From: Nocardioides albus
GTDB lineage: Bacteria > Actinomycetota > Actinomycetes > Propionibacteriales > Nocardioidaceae
Assembly (NCBI RefSeq): GCF_014648255.1
Contig: NZ_BMQT01000006.1
Span: 62,001 to 126,000 of the forward strand
Reading direction: 5' to 3'
Length of the DNA: 64,000 nucleotides
The position numbers and the translations under genes are program-made. Each line of letters begins with the position of its first letter. Position 1 is the first letter of the stretch. Of the stretch, positions 44,279 through 53,852 are shown in pieces. Under the pieces are notes generated by a model. It did no database searches. It was not told where the DNA came from and was given only the letters and a program-made list of their open reading frames with translations.

Positions 44279-47047
44279 GTGATCTCCGATCGGTGGCGCT
44301 CCGGCGTCGTGCTGGCGCTCGTCGTCCTCTTCGTCGCGGTGACCTTCGGTCCCGCGCTCGTCGGGCACGGCATGCTGCTGGACACCGGCTGGCTGCACGC
44401 GATGATGCCGTACGCCGCCGACGGGCCGATCCCGCAAGGGACGCTGTGGTGCCGCGGCGACACCTGGGACTACTACCTGCCGGGTGTCGAGAGCATCGTC
44501 GAGGGCGCACGCCACGGCAACTGGCAGACCTGGGCGCCCTATGAGGTCGGCGGCGCGCCGCTGGCCTCGCTGCCCAACCACGCGGTCCTCAGCCCGGTCT
44601 CGTGGCCCTACTGGGTGATGCCGATGTGGCTGGCGCCGGCGTGGGTGAAGCTGACCGAGCTGGTCCTGGTGCTGGCCGGGATGGTGCTCCTCCTCGGCCG
44701 CCTCGGCGTGCGGCGCAGCATCGCGCTCGTCGCCGGCCTGGTCTTCTTCACCTCGGGCTTCATGATGATGTGGACCAACTGGCCGCACACCAAGGTCGCC
44801 TGCCTGATCCCGCTGCTGTTCTGGGCCCTCGACAGGGCAGTCCACGAGCGGGGTGCGCGTGACCTCGCGGCCGTCGGCGTGATCGTCGCCTCGATGCTGC
44901 TCGGCGGGTTCCCGGCCGTGACGATGTTCGCGCTGACCCTGGGCGGGGTCTATGTGGTCGTCCGGGCGCTCATGCTCCGAAACGCGCGGCGGACGCTGGT
45001 CGCGGGCGGCATCGCCGCCGGCGGGGTCGGGCTCGGGGTAGCGCTCTCCGCGGTGCAGGTGCTTCCGTTCGCGCTCAACATGAGCGCTCTGGGGATCGAC
45101 GAACGCGTTCCCAACCAGGTCAAGCCCGCCAGTCTCGCGCTCACCACCGTCGCCCCCGACGTCTACGGCACCTGTGTCGACGGGCTCTGGTTCGGCGAGG
45201 ACAACCCGATCGAGTCGATCGCGTTCGTCGGTGTCGCAGCGCTGGTGCTGGTCCTGGGCGCCCTGGTGATCAGGCTGCCGGGCGGTCGCCGGCCGACGAC
45301 GCCGGCACTGCTCGCGGTCGCCCTGGCCGCGGTCGTCTGGCTCCTGTGGATCGGCGGGCTGCCGCTCGAGCTGCTCCAGAAGCTGCCCGGCTACAGCTCC
45401 AACAGCTTCGGGCGAGCGAACTCGATCTTTGGGTTCCTGTGCGCGGTCCTGGCCGGCATCGGTCTCGAGCGTCTGCTCCAGCGGGCCGAAGAGTCCCGCC
45501 CGCCTCACGGCGAGGGCCGGGCCTGGCGTCCGCGCCCGGTGGTGGCCGTGGTCATGCTGCTGGTGGCCGTCGGAGCGGCTGCGTACTTCCTCTACGCGGC
45601 GTACGTCTACATCGACAGCGCCACCCGGCCATTCCCGGACCTGGCCGCGAACCTGCGAGGGCCGGCGGTCCTGCTGATCGTCTCGGTCCTCGCGGTGGCG
45701 GCGACGCTGCTGCTGCGGGGTCGCCTGCGGCTGCTGGGGCCGCTGGTGCTCGTGATCGCCGTGCTCGCGCAGAGCACGATGTTCGCCCGCGAGGTGCTGC
45801 CGCTGACCGACCGCGACGACTTCTACCCGGTGACTCCGGCCCACGCGTTCTTGAAGGAGAACCTCGGCGAGGAACGCTATGGCGCCTCGAGCTGGGAGCA
45901 CACGGGCGTCGCCGACCACTACCGGTTGCGTACGCCGACCGGCCACGAGTTCACCTCGCCGGAGTGGAAGGCGCTGATCGCCGCGGTCAGCCCGGATGCC
46001 CAGCTGTCGCGGACCTACAGCGACTTCCCCGCGAACGTGCCCACCCCGGGCCGCCAGCCGGTGCTCGACCAGCTCTCCGTCCGCTATTGGGCGACCCAGC
46101 CGCGGGAGGTCATCGGGGCCGCCGAGCCGGTCCGGGTGCCGCCGGCGCAGCGACAGCCGCTGACCGTGATGTCCGGTCAGGAGGCGACCTGTCAGGTCCC
46201 GCCGGGCGAGCTGCGCGGGATCGAGGTCACCGTGCCGGACGGCCTCAGGCCGCGCCAGCAGGTGCCCACGACCGTCCGGGTGGAGATCGGCACGGGCGCC
46301 GATGCGATCTCCTCCGCGCAGGCCGTGACCAAGCCGATCAAGCGCGGTGCCAGGCTCCGCGTCGCCGTGCCCGACCACCGCTTCACCTCCGGCCCGGTGC
46401 CCGTCACCATCACGTTCTCGGGCAAGCGCAAGCCCGTCCACCTGGCCGGCCGCTCCGACGGATCCGCGATCTGTGCCCCGGTCAGGCCGGAGAGGAACGA
46501 CGGCCTCCGGGTGGTGCACACCTCGGCCGGTGCTGTCGTCTACGAGCGCGCGAGCGCGCTGCCCCGGATCCGCTGGGCCGGCACCAGCGAGGTCGTCACC
46601 GACGGGCCGACCCGGGTGCAACGCCTGACCGAGGGGATTCCAGCAGGCACGGTGCTCCTCGAGGACGACTCGACGCCGGTGGCGTCGGGCTCGACCGCAG
46701 AGGTCGAGGTGCTCCGCGACGAGCCCGAGACGATCCGGGCGTCGGTCACCGCGGACGGAGCCGGCTACCTGGTCGTCGCCGACTCGATCGCCCGCCCGGG
46801 ATGGTCGGCGACGGTCGACGGCCGCGCCGTGGACCTGGTCGCCGGCAACCACGCCTTCGCGGCGGTGCCGGTTCCCGACGGCACCCACACCGTCACGCTC
46901 CGGTACGAAGCGCCCGGTCTGCGGGCCGGCGCGGCGATCTCCTCAGGCGGTGTCCTCGTTCTCGCTCTCCTCCTCGTACCGGCCGTGCTCCGGAGGTGGC
47001 GGCGGGGCCGGGAGGACGTCGCGACGCCGACCTACACGAGTTCCTAG
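44279..47047 (+). CDS. YfhO-family polytopic membrane protein
   Basis: 922 residues from GTG 44279. About thirteen hydrophobic helices fill 1-520. The first large loop carries DTWDYYLPGVESIVEG and YEVGGAPLASLPNHA, matching the YfhO/GT-C type, whose bacterial members decorate teichoic or other polymers with sugars from polyprenyl-phosphate donors. The last 370 residues form an extracytoplasmic beta-rich domain ending in a Trp-Ser-Ala loop (ARPGWSATVDGRAVD) and a final helix near 890-910. It is the third gene of the plus-strand arm, 70 bp after the methyltransferase gene. Its TAG stop lies inside a KstR-like box. Confidence 0.85.
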   Translation: MISDRWRSGVVLALVVLFVAVTFGPALVGHGMLLDTGWLHAMMPYAADGPIPQGTLWCRGDTWDYYLPGVESIVEGARHGNWQTWAPYEVGGAPLASLPNHAVLSPVSWPYWVMPMWLAPAWVKLTELVLVLAGMVLLLGRLGVRRSIALVAGLVFFTSGFMMMWTNWPHTKVACLIPLLFWALDRAVHERGARDLAAVGVIVASMLLGGFPAVTMFALTLGGVYVVVRALMLRNARRTLVAGGIAAGGVGLGVALSAVQVLPFALNMSALGIDERVPNQVKPASLALTTVAPDVYGTCVDGLWFGEDNPIESIAFVGVAALVLVLGALVIRLPGGRRPTTPALLAVALAAVVWLLWIGGLPLELLQKLPGYSSNSFGRANSIFGFLCAVLAGIGLERLLQRAEESRPPHGEGRAWRPRPVVAVVMLLVAVGAAAYFLYAAYVYIDSATRPFPDLAANLRGPAVLLIVSVLAVAATLLLRGRLRLLGPLVLVIAVLAQSTMFAREVLPLTDRDDFYPVTPAHAFLKENLGEERYGASSWEHTGVADHYRLRTPTGHEFTSPEWKALIAAVSPDAQLSRTYSDFPANVPTPGRQPVLDQLSVRYWATQPREVIGAAEPVRVPPAQRQPLTVMSGQEATCQVPPGELRGIEVTVPDGLRPRQQVPTTVRVEIGTGADAISSAQAVTKPIKRGARLRVAVPDHRFTSGPVPVTITFSGKRKPVHLAGRSDGSAICAPVRPERNDGLRVVHTSAGAVVYERASALPRIRWAGTSEVVTDGPTRVQRLTEGIPAGTVLLEDDSTPVASGSTAEVEVLRDEPETIRASVTADGAGYLVVADSIARPGWSATVDGRAVDLVAGNHAFAAVPVPDGTHTVTLRYEAPGLRAGAAISSGGVLVLALLLVPAVLRRWRRGREDVATPTYTSS

Positions 47048-47058
47048 AACACGTTCCA
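47045..47058. promoter_or_regulatory. KstR-like operator TAGAACACGTTCCA
   Basis: The 14-mer matches the published KstR consensus TnnAACnnGTTnnA at every defined position. It sits 55 bp upstream of the FadD19-like gene and overlaps the YfhO stop codon. KstR is the TetR-family repressor of cholesterol catabolism in mycobacteria and rhodococci. The match is to a short consensus, so chance is possible, but the downstream gene belongs to exactly the right enzyme family. Confidence 0.6.
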
Positions 47059-47113
47059 TCTAGCGACACTGCGTGCGTGACACCAGGCGCCCTCGCGTTC
47101 CAAGGTTTCGCTC

Positions 47114-48727
47114 ATGGCAGTTCAGATCGCCGACCTGGTCGAGCACGTTGTCGATGTCGTCCCGGATCGTCCAGCGCTGATCGCCGGCGAGGTGCGCTAC
47201 ACCTACGCCGAGCTGGACGCCGAGGCCAACCGCTTCGCACACCATCTCCTCGGCGTGGGGATCGAGCCTGGCGAGCATGTCGGGCTGATGGCCCGCAACG
47301 TGGCCGAGCACGTGGTCGCGATGCTGGGATGCTTCAAGGCGCGCGTGGTGCCGATCAACATCAACTACCGCTATCTCGCGGCCGAGCTCGACCATCTCTT
47401 CGAGAGCTCCGGGATCGTCGGCCTCGTCCACGAGGCCCGGTACGCACCGGTGCTGGCCGCGGTCGTGCCGAAGCACGAGCGCATCCGGCATGTGGTGTCG
47501 ATCTCCGACGGCAGCGGCGAGACCACCGCCTACGAGTCCGTCGACTGGCGCACCGCTCTCGATCGCGAGCCCCCCACGAGGGGGTTCGACGAGCGCAGCG
47601 CCGATGACGTCTTCATCATCTACACCGGCGGGACCACGGGCTACCCGAAGGGGGTGATGTGGCGGCACGAGGATGCCTGGCGGGCGCTGGGTGGCGGCAT
47701 CGACTTCGCGACCCGGGAGCCGATCGAGGAGTACGCGCCGTCCCGGGCTGCGGCCGAGGATCCGTCGCCGCTGGTCACTCTCCAGCTCGGGCCGGTCATG
47801 CACTCCAGCGGGCAGTGGGCGATGCTGATGCGGTTCATCACCGGCCACACCAGCGTGCTTCTTCCCAAGTTCGACCCACCGACGATCTGGCGGACCGTCG
47901 AGGCCGAGGGGATCAGCACGATATCGCTGGTCGGGGACGCGATGGCGCGGCCGCTGATCGAGGAGCTCGAGCGCGGCTCCTACGACACCAGCACGGTGAC
48001 CACCGTGACCAGTGCGGCCGCGCTCTTCTCCGCCGAGGTCAAGGAGCGCTGGATCAAGACGTTCCCGGACGCCGTGGTGCTCGACGTCATCGGCTCCTCC
48101 GAGACCGGGATGACCGGCAACGGACGGATCGAGCAGGCGACACTCGCGGACAAGGGATCCCTGGTGCACCTAGGCCCCGGGACGGCCGTGATCGACGAGC
48201 AGCACCGGATCATCGATCCCAGCGAGGTCGGCGCGATCGGGCTGATGGCACGCTCGGGCGCCATCCCGATCGGCTATCTGGGCGATCCCGAGAAGACAGC
48301 GCGCACGTTCATCGAGATCGACGGCACCCGGTACGCCGTCCCCGGCGACTACGTCCAGATCGAGGAGGGCCATCGGCTGACCCTGCTCGGACGTGGATCG
48401 GGCTGCATCAACACCGGCGGCGAGAAGGTCTACCCCGAGGAGGTCGAGGTCGCTCTCAAGTCCCATCCCGGAGTCTTCGACACCCTCGTCTTCGCGCTTC
48501 CCGACCCGACCTACGGTCAACAGGTCGCAGCCCTCATCGAGCCTCGGCCGGATGTCGACCTCGACGTCGAGGACGTCCGCGCGCACCTGCGCACCCGGCT
48601 CTCGGGCTACAAGGTCCCGCGCACCGTGCACGTCGTCGAGACGGTCCCGCGGCACGTCACAGGCAAGGCCGACTATCGCCGCGCACGGGAGATCTCCGAC
48701 GCGATCCGTGCCGAGAAGGCGAGCTGA
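47114..48727 (+). CDS. acyl-CoA synthetase, FadD19-like
   Basis: 537 residues from ATG 47114, with AAGG eight bases upstream. AMP-binding motif: YTGGTTGYPKGVMWRHED near 169-186. SSETGMTGNGR and RYAVPGDYVQIEEG follow, then GCINTGGEKVYPEEVE. The C-terminal catalytic Lys lies in HVTGKADYRRAREI near 515. The N terminus (IADLVEHVVDVVPDRPALIAG) and the WRHEDAWR motif closely follow my memory of mycobacterial FadD19, which activates C24 steroid side-chain acids; this is a resemblance, not an alignment. It is two bases upstream of the enoyl-CoA hydratase gene and behind a KstR-like box. Confidence 0.88.
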   Translation: MAVQIADLVEHVVDVVPDRPALIAGEVRYTYAELDAEANRFAHHLLGVGIEPGEHVGLMARNVAEHVVAMLGCFKARVVPININYRYLAAELDHLFESSGIVGLVHEARYAPVLAAVVPKHERIRHVVSISDGSGETTAYESVDWRTALDREPPTRGFDERSADDVFIIYTGGTTGYPKGVMWRHEDAWRALGGGIDFATREPIEEYAPSRAAAEDPSPLVTLQLGPVMHSSGQWAMLMRFITGHTSVLLPKFDPPTIWRTVEAEGISTISLVGDAMARPLIEELERGSYDTSTVTTVTSAAALFSAEVKERWIKTFPDAVVLDVIGSSETGMTGNGRIEQATLADKGSLVHLGPGTAVIDEQHRIIDPSEVGAIGLMARSGAIPIGYLGDPEKTARTFIEIDGTRYAVPGDYVQIEEGHRLTLLGRGSGCINTGGEKVYPEEVEVALKSHPGVFDTLVFALPDPTYGQQVAALIEPRPDVDLDVEDVRAHLRTRLSGYKVPRTVHVVETVPRHVTGKADYRRAREISDAIRAEKAS

Positions 48728-48729
48728 CC

Positions 48730-49539
48730 ATGTCGTACGTCTCGATCGACCGTCCTGTCGACGGCGTCGCCGTCCTCACCCTGGACCGTCCCGAGCGGAT
48801 GAACGCGATGTCGTTCGACGTGATGGTGCCGGTTCGCGACCAGCTGGTCGCGCTCGGCCACGACAACAGCGTCCGGGCGATCGTGATCACCGGGGCCGGA
48901 CGGGCCTTCTGCGCCGGCGCGGACCAGGAGTCGGCTGGGCGGCCGCCGCATACCGAGGGGCTCGCTCGGCCGGGCTACGCGCTGCGGTCGCTGGATCTTC
49001 TCGAGGACGTGATCGGAACCATCCGCAGGCTGCACCAGCCGGTCATCGCGGCGGTCAACGGCGCGGCCATCGGTGGCGGGCTCTGCCTGGCGCTCGCCTG
49101 CGAGATCCGGATCGCCTCGCCCGCGGCGTACTTCCGGGCCGCCGGGATCAACAACGGGCTCACCGCGAGCGAGCTCGGGCTCAGCTATCTGCTGCCGCGC
49201 GCCGTCGGCTCCAGCCACGCGGCGGACCTGATGTTCACCGGCCGCGACCTGATGGCCGAGGAGGCCGCGCGCATCGGGCTCGTCTCCCGCCTGGCCGACC
49301 CGGTGCTCGAGGAGGCCATCGCGATCGGGGCCCGGATCGCCGAGCTCTCCCAGCCGGGCATCGAGCTGACCAAGAAGTCCCTGCATGCCGGGACCGCCGC
49401 CGGCTCCATGGAGAGCTACATGCCGGTCGAGGGCATCGGCCAGCTCTACCTGCGGCTGCTCACCGACAACTTCGAGGAAGCCACGCGCGCTCGCAAGGAG
49501 GGCCGGCCGGCGCGGTTCCGCGACGACCTACCCCGTTAG
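48730..49539 (+). CDS. enoyl-CoA hydratase/isomerase
   Basis: 269 residues. Crotonase-fold motifs: VAVLTLDRPERMNAM near 14-28, ITGAGRAFCAGADQ near 56-69 (oxyanion-hole strand), and HQPVIAAVNGAAIGGGLCLA near 105-124 (second oxyanion Gly). NGLTASELGLSYLLPR carries the probable catalytic Glu. It should hydrate or isomerise an enoyl-CoA in a beta-oxidation-type cycle. The form with GLTASELGLSYLLPR resembles actinobacterial EchA12/EchA19-type proteins. Its ATG follows the ligase stop by two bases, so it probably acts on the CoA ester made by that ligase or a later intermediate. Confidence 0.9.
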   Translation: MSYVSIDRPVDGVAVLTLDRPERMNAMSFDVMVPVRDQLVALGHDNSVRAIVITGAGRAFCAGADQESAGRPPHTEGLARPGYALRSLDLLEDVIGTIRRLHQPVIAAVNGAAIGGGLCLALACEIRIASPAAYFRAAGINNGLTASELGLSYLLPRAVGSSHAADLMFTGRDLMAEEAARIGLVSRLADPVLEEAIAIGARIAELSQPGIELTKKSLHAGTAAGSMESYMPVEGIGQLYLRLLTDNFEEATRARKEGRPARFRDDLPR

Positions 49540-49566
49540 TGGATGGTTGGCTGGATGCTCACCGAG

Positions 49567-51255
49567 CTACCTCGGTGAACATCCCCGGTCAGAGGCGCGA
49601 GGCAGCAGATGAGCGCGTTCATGCAGACGGAACTCCTTCTCGATCGCAGTCCTCGCCGACTCGCCCAGACGTTCGTAGGCGCTCGTGCGTCCGACGCGCC
49701 GGAACACCGGATCGGTCGTGTTCCAGCCCATCCGGCGTAGGGGCGCCTTGTCGACCTTGTTGCTGCCGGTCAGCGGCACCCGGCCGATGAGCCTGACGTA
49801 CGTCGGCCACCACTTGCCTCCCATGTCGGCCTGCTGCGAGACGAACTCGCCGAAGGCGTCCGGGTCGAACTCGGTCCCGGCAACAAGCTCGAGGGCACAC
49901 ATCACCTGGTCGCCTGTGCTCGGGTCGGGGACCGCGTAGACCAACGACGCGGCAACACCCGGGACTCGGGCGAGCACGTTCTCGACCTGTGCCGCGGAGA
50001 AGTTCTCACCGTCGACGCGGAGCCAGTCCGATGCCCTGCCGGCGAAGTAGAACCACCCGTCGGCATCGCGGTAGGCGAGGTCCCCCGACCAGAAGTCGTC
50101 TCCCCTGACCCGATCCGCCATGGCGACGGGGTTGCGGTAGTAGCCCTCGAAGGTGTGCGCGGCCCCGACCGCGACCAGCTGCCCGATGGCTGCCGAATCA
50201 TCCAGCCGACCGTCGCTGTCGATCGTCGCCCTGGGACACTCCTCGCCCGTCGTCTCGTCGAGCACGCGTACGTCGACTCCCCCGACGGCCTTTCCGAGGG
50301 ACCCGGGCGGGGTGCCGGGGACGCGGTTGAGGCGGAAGACGCCTTCGCTCATGCCGTACCCCTCCTGCACCACGCAGCCGAAACGCTCGGCGAAGCGGGC
50401 GATGTCGGTCTCGGATGCCTCGGTCCCGTACGCGAGACGCAGCGTGCTCGACCGATCACGTGGGTCCTCGGGCGTGTTCAGGACGTAGGCGAGCGCGCGG
50501 CCGACGTAGTTCGTGTAGGTGGCGCCGAAGCGGTGTATGTCGGCGCTGAACCGGCTCGCCGAGAACCGTCTCGCCAACCCGACCGTCGCGCCGGCGGCCA
50601 TTGCCGGAACGAGGTTCATCATCACCGCGTTGCCGTGGAACAGGGGCATCGCGAGGTAGGTGACCGAACTCCGCTCGAGCCCGATCCGGTCGATGATCGC
50701 GGCGGTGAGCCCGGCCAGACGCCCGTGGCTGACGATCACCGCCTTCGGTGCGCTCGTCGAGCCGGAGGAGTAGAGCAGGACGGCCGTCTCCGCGGCCGTC
50801 GGGTTGGCCGTGGGCATCGCAGACCCCCGAAACGGGCCGAGAAGTCGGCCGTACGCCGCGGAGTCGACCTCCAGGATCAGGCCGGACGGCACGACATGGG
50901 CGATGCCCTCGACGAGGCCGCGGTGGCGTGTCTCGGTGATGATCACGTCGACGTCGGCGTGCCGAACGTCGTCGGCGATCTCCTGGCTGTTCCGGCTGGT
51001 GTTGAGCCCGACCACGACTCCTGCGCCGAGCGCTGCCGCGCCGAGCCAGAAGACGTAGTCGGGCACGTTGTCGAGCAGGACGCCGACATGGGTCTGCCGA
51101 GTCGCGGGCCGTGCGACGAGATGGTCGAGCAGGGCAGCCCGGTCCGCCGACTCCTGCACCACCTCGGCCCACGTCCACGACCGTTCCTCGAACCGCAGCC
51201 CGACGCGTCCGTCGCCAGCGCGTGATCGGAGGATCTCGGCGAGCGTCTCCATCAT
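49567..51255 (-). CDS. acyl-CoA synthetase, FadD17-like
   Basis: 562 residues, starting at either of two adjacent ATG codons. AMP-binding motif: VLLYSSGSTSAPKAVIVSHG near 160-179, then PLFHGNAVMMNLVPAM. YGATYTNYVGRALAYVLNTP is a distinctive segment I associate with FadD17-type ligases. It continues with GYGMSEGVFR, then YRDADGWFYFAGRASDWLRV and GENFSAAQVENVL. Such enzymes adenylate and thioesterify steroid-propionate or long-chain acids. It is the last gene of the ABC-importer operon, nine bases after livF, and so probably activates the imported substrate on entry. Confidence 0.87.
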   Translation of the reverse strand: MMETLAEILRSRAGDGRVGLRFEERSWTWAEVVQESADRAALLDHLVARPATRQTHVGVLLDNVPDYVFWLGAAALGAGVVVGLNTSRNSQEIADDVRHADVDVIITETRHRGLVEGIAHVVPSGLILEVDSAAYGRLLGPFRGSAMPTANPTAAETAVLLYSSGSTSAPKAVIVSHGRLAGLTAAIIDRIGLERSSVTYLAMPLFHGNAVMMNLVPAMAAGATVGLARRFSASRFSADIHRFGATYTNYVGRALAYVLNTPEDPRDRSSTLRLAYGTEASETDIARFAERFGCVVQEGYGMSEGVFRLNRVPGTPPGSLGKAVGGVDVRVLDETTGEECPRATIDSDGRLDDSAAIGQLVAVGAAHTFEGYYRNPVAMADRVRGDDFWSGDLAYRDADGWFYFAGRASDWLRVDGENFSAAQVENVLARVPGVAASLVYAVPDPSTGDQVMCALELVAGTEFDPDAFGEFVSQQADMGGKWWPTYVRLIGRVPLTGSNKVDKAPLRRMGWNTTDPVFRRVGRTSAYERLGESARTAIEKEFRLHERAHLLPRASDRGCSPR

Positions 51256-51264
51256 CCGACCGCC

Positions 51265-52026
51265 TCAGGCGCCCGCTCGCCCGAAGTAGGCCTCCTGCAG
51301 GACCGTCACGTCATCGACCTCCGCCACGGGTGCCGAGAGCACGGTGCGGCCACTGTCGAGCACGACCACGTGATCGGCGATGGCGTACGAGGCCTCGACG
51401 GCCTGCTCGACCAGCAGGATCGCGAGGCCCGTCTCCTTCAGAGCGGTGAGACGTTCCATCACCTCGGCGACGATGACCGGGGCGAGACCGCCGGAGGGTT
51501 CGTCGAGGAGGAGCAGCCGTGGGTGCGCCATCAGGGCTTGGCCGATGGCGAGCATCTGCTGCTGGCCGCCGGACATGCTGGCCGCAGCCGCGTCCCGCCG
51601 CTCACCGAGGACGGGAAACAGCTCGTAGATCCGCTCAGCCTCCTGCTCGAGGCTGACCCGGCGGCGCCGCGTGTACCCGCCGAGCAGCAGATTCTGCTCG
51701 ATCGTGAGACCGCGGAAGACCCGCTTGCCCTCCTGGACGTAGCCAATGCCGCGGCGTACGCGATCGTGTGGCGGGGCCTTGGCGAGGCTCAGGCCCTCGA
51801 AGCGCACCTCTCCTCCGTCGATCCTGTTGAGACCCGCCACTGCGCGCAGCGTCGTCGTCTTCCCGGCGCCGTTCCGCCCGAGCAGGACCGTGATCTGCCC
51901 CGGCCGAACCGACACCGATACGTCGCGAACCACCTTCAAGTCGCCATAGCCGGTCGCCAGGTTGCGCACGTCGAGCAACGGCTCGGTCCCGTCCTGCTGC
52001 TCGGTCTTCTCCGTCACGGTCGCCAT
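51265..52026 (-). CDS. ABC transporter ATP-binding protein, LivF type
   Basis: 253 residues from ATG 52026, preceded by GGGGAGGAG. Walker A is LLGRNGAGKTTTLRAVAG, signature MSGGQQQMLAIGQALMA, Walker B LLLLDEPSGGLAP. The short VQEGKRVFRGLTIEQNL stretch is characteristic of LivF. It pairs with the LivG domain of the fused protein to energise import. Its start overlaps the fusion gene's stop by one base (TGATG). It is called LivF-type by structure; the operon context suggests an organic acid rather than an amino acid as substrate. Confidence 0.9.
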   Translation of the reverse strand: MATVTEKTEQQDGTEPLLDVRNLATGYGDLKVVRDVSVSVRPGQITVLLGRNGAGKTTTLRAVAGLNRIDGGEVRFEGLSLAKAPPHDRVRRGIGYVQEGKRVFRGLTIEQNLLLGGYTRRRRVSLEQEAERIYELFPVLGERRDAAAASMSGGQQQMLAIGQALMAHPRLLLLDEPSGGLAPVIVAEVMERLTALKETGLAILLVEQAVEASYAIADHVVVLDSGRTVLSAPVAEVDDVTVLQEAYFGRAGA

Positions 52027-53852
52027 CACTCCTCCCCTACCGCGTCGTCGACCAGGTCGCCGAGCACGATCGGCGACGCGCTGTCGTCGGGGACCGTGCC
52101 GAGGTATTCGCTCATCACCCGGGGATCACGCTCGATCATGTCCGGGGTTCCTTCTGCGATCACCCGCCCCTGTGCCAGGACGACGATGTGGTCGGCCAAC
52201 GAGAGAACGAGCTGGAAGTTGTGCTCGACCAGGACGACGGTGCCGCCGGCGTCGCGTACCTTCCTGATGACATCGGCCAGACCCGCCGCCTCGTCCTCGT
52301 CGAGCCCCGAGGCCACCTCGTCCAAGAGCAGCAGGCCGGGGCCGGCAACCAGGCTCCGGGCGACCTCGAGCAGGCGACGCTGACCCAACGGGAGCGCCAC
52401 CGCCTCGCTCGCCTCCAGGTGCCTGAGGCCGACCAGGTCCAGCATCCGCCGTGCCTCGGCGAAGTCGTCGCGGCGTACGCGGCGATATCGCGGCAGGCGC
52501 AAGACGGCCTCGAGCACCGAGGCGCTGTGAGTGGCGAACCGCCCCGACATGACCGCATCGAGCACCGTGATCCCCGGCGGGATGTTGGGCGTCTGGAAGG
52601 TGCGGGCGACCCCGGAACGTGCCACCGCGTGGGGAGCCCGACCCTCCAGGTTCTTCGCGCCCAAGGTGATCGTGCCGGCATCGGCACGATAGAAGCCGCA
52701 GATCATGTTGAGCAACGTCGTCTTGCCCGAACCGTTGGGGCCGATCAGGGCAGTCACCTGGCCCGGCTCCGCGATCAGGCCGACGGTGTCCAAGGCCTGG
52801 TTGCCGCCGAAGGCCTTCGCGACTCCAGCGACCTTCAGCTTTTCCCCGCGCAGGTCCGGCATGTCCGGCGCCTGGACCCTCTCCACCCGCTCGGGGACCG
52901 TCGCCGGCGCGGCGATACGCCGCCACAGCGTGTGTGCCAGCGAGCTGAGTCCGCCGGTCAGGGCGACTCCGCCGAGGATCAGGAACGCGCCCGTAACCAG
53001 CAGCGAGTAACGCTCAAAGCCACCGGCCTGGTTGAGCCCGAACTGCATGATGAAAGCTCCGACCAGCGCCCCGTAGACGCTCGCCGACCCGCCCAGGATC
53101 GATGCCGCCAGGGCCGTCGTCGCGAGACTGAACGAGAACGCCTCCGGCGAGACATAGAGGTCGAGGTTGGCGAACAGCGCACCCGCCAACCCTGCGGGGA
53201 TGGCGCCGAGAGCGTAGGCCAGCAGCTTCATCCGAAACACCGAGATGCCCATCGACGCCGCGAGCACCGGCGACTGCTTCAGGACCCGGAGCGCGGTGCC
53301 ATGACGGGAGACGACGATGTTGCGCATCACCGCGAACCACAGGCCGGTCACGACCACGATCACCAGGTAGTAGTCGTCCGGAGTCAGCGGACGTCCGAAC
53401 AGCGTCGGCGGCAAGATCCCGCTCAGCCCGTTGCGCCCACCGGTCTGCTCGCGGAACACCGCGATCACATCGGGAATCAGGAGCACCAGGAAGAACGACG
53501 TCATGGCCAGTGACCAGCTGCCCAGCCGCAGGCCAGGAATTCCGGTCACGGTTCCTACGACGAGGGCCACCGCACCGGCGATGAGCAGGTGGAGCAGGAT
53601 CTCAGTGTGGCCACGCAGCGACAGCAGCCCGGCGGTGTAGGCGCCGGCCGCGTACATCGCCGCTTGGCCGATGGCGAGCTCGCCTGCATACCCGAGGCTG
53701 AGGTTCAGCCCGCTCACGATCAGGGCCAGGATCAGACCGAGCTGCACCTGCCGGATCAGCGAGAAGTCGCCGATGACCTGCGGAAGCAACAGGACCAGCA
53801 CGCCGATGGCGACCGGGACCGCCCAGCCCGGGATCCGACCCAGCAAGCCCAT
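52026..53852 (-). CDS. fused ABC permease and ATPase, LivM-LivG type
   Basis: 608 residues from ATG 53852 (GTG 53855 in frame just before it). Residues about 1-310 are a LivM-like permease with eight or more helices, including GLNLSLGYAGELAIGQAAMYA and the LGGSASVYGALVGAF loop. Residues about 335-590 are a LivG-like ATPase: Walker A IGPNGSGKTTLLNMICGFY, FQTPNIPPGITVLD, signature LPLGQRRLLEVARSL, and Walker B LLLLDEVASGLDEDE. The two subunits are separate genes in the classical Liv system; here they are one polypeptide. It is start-coupled to livF and to the livH-type gene by TGATG overlaps. Confidence 0.92.
   Translation of the reverse strand: MGLLGRIPGWAVPVAIGVLVLLLPQVIGDFSLIRQVQLGLILALIVSGLNLSLGYAGELAIGQAAMYAAGAYTAGLLSLRGHTEILLHLLIAGAVALVVGTVTGIPGLRLGSWSLAMTSFFLVLLIPDVIAVFREQTGGRNGLSGILPPTLFGRPLTPDDYYLVIVVVTGLWFAVMRNIVVSRHGTALRVLKQSPVLAASMGISVFRMKLLAYALGAIPAGLAGALFANLDLYVSPEAFSFSLATTALAASILGGSASVYGALVGAFIMQFGLNQAGGFERYSLLVTGAFLILGGVALTGGLSSLAHTLWRRIAAPATVPERVERVQAPDMPDLRGEKLKVAGVAKAFGGNQALDTVGLIAEPGQVTALIGPNGSGKTTLLNMICGFYRADAGTITLGAKNLEGRAPHAVARSGVARTFQTPNIPPGITVLDAVMSGRFATHSASVLEAVLRLPRYRRVRRDDFAEARRMLDLVGLRHLEASEAVALPLGQRRLLEVARSLVAGPGLLLLDEVASGLDEDEAAGLADVIRKVRDAGGTVVLVEHNFQLVLSLADHIVVLAQGRVIAEGTPDMIERDPRVMSEYLGTVPDDSASPIVLGDLVDDAVGEE

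Noticed and set aside
44258..46888. 876-codon open frame on the minus strand
   Set aside because: Antisense to the YfhO-type membrane protein; the sequence is His/Arg/Gln-rich and motif-free.
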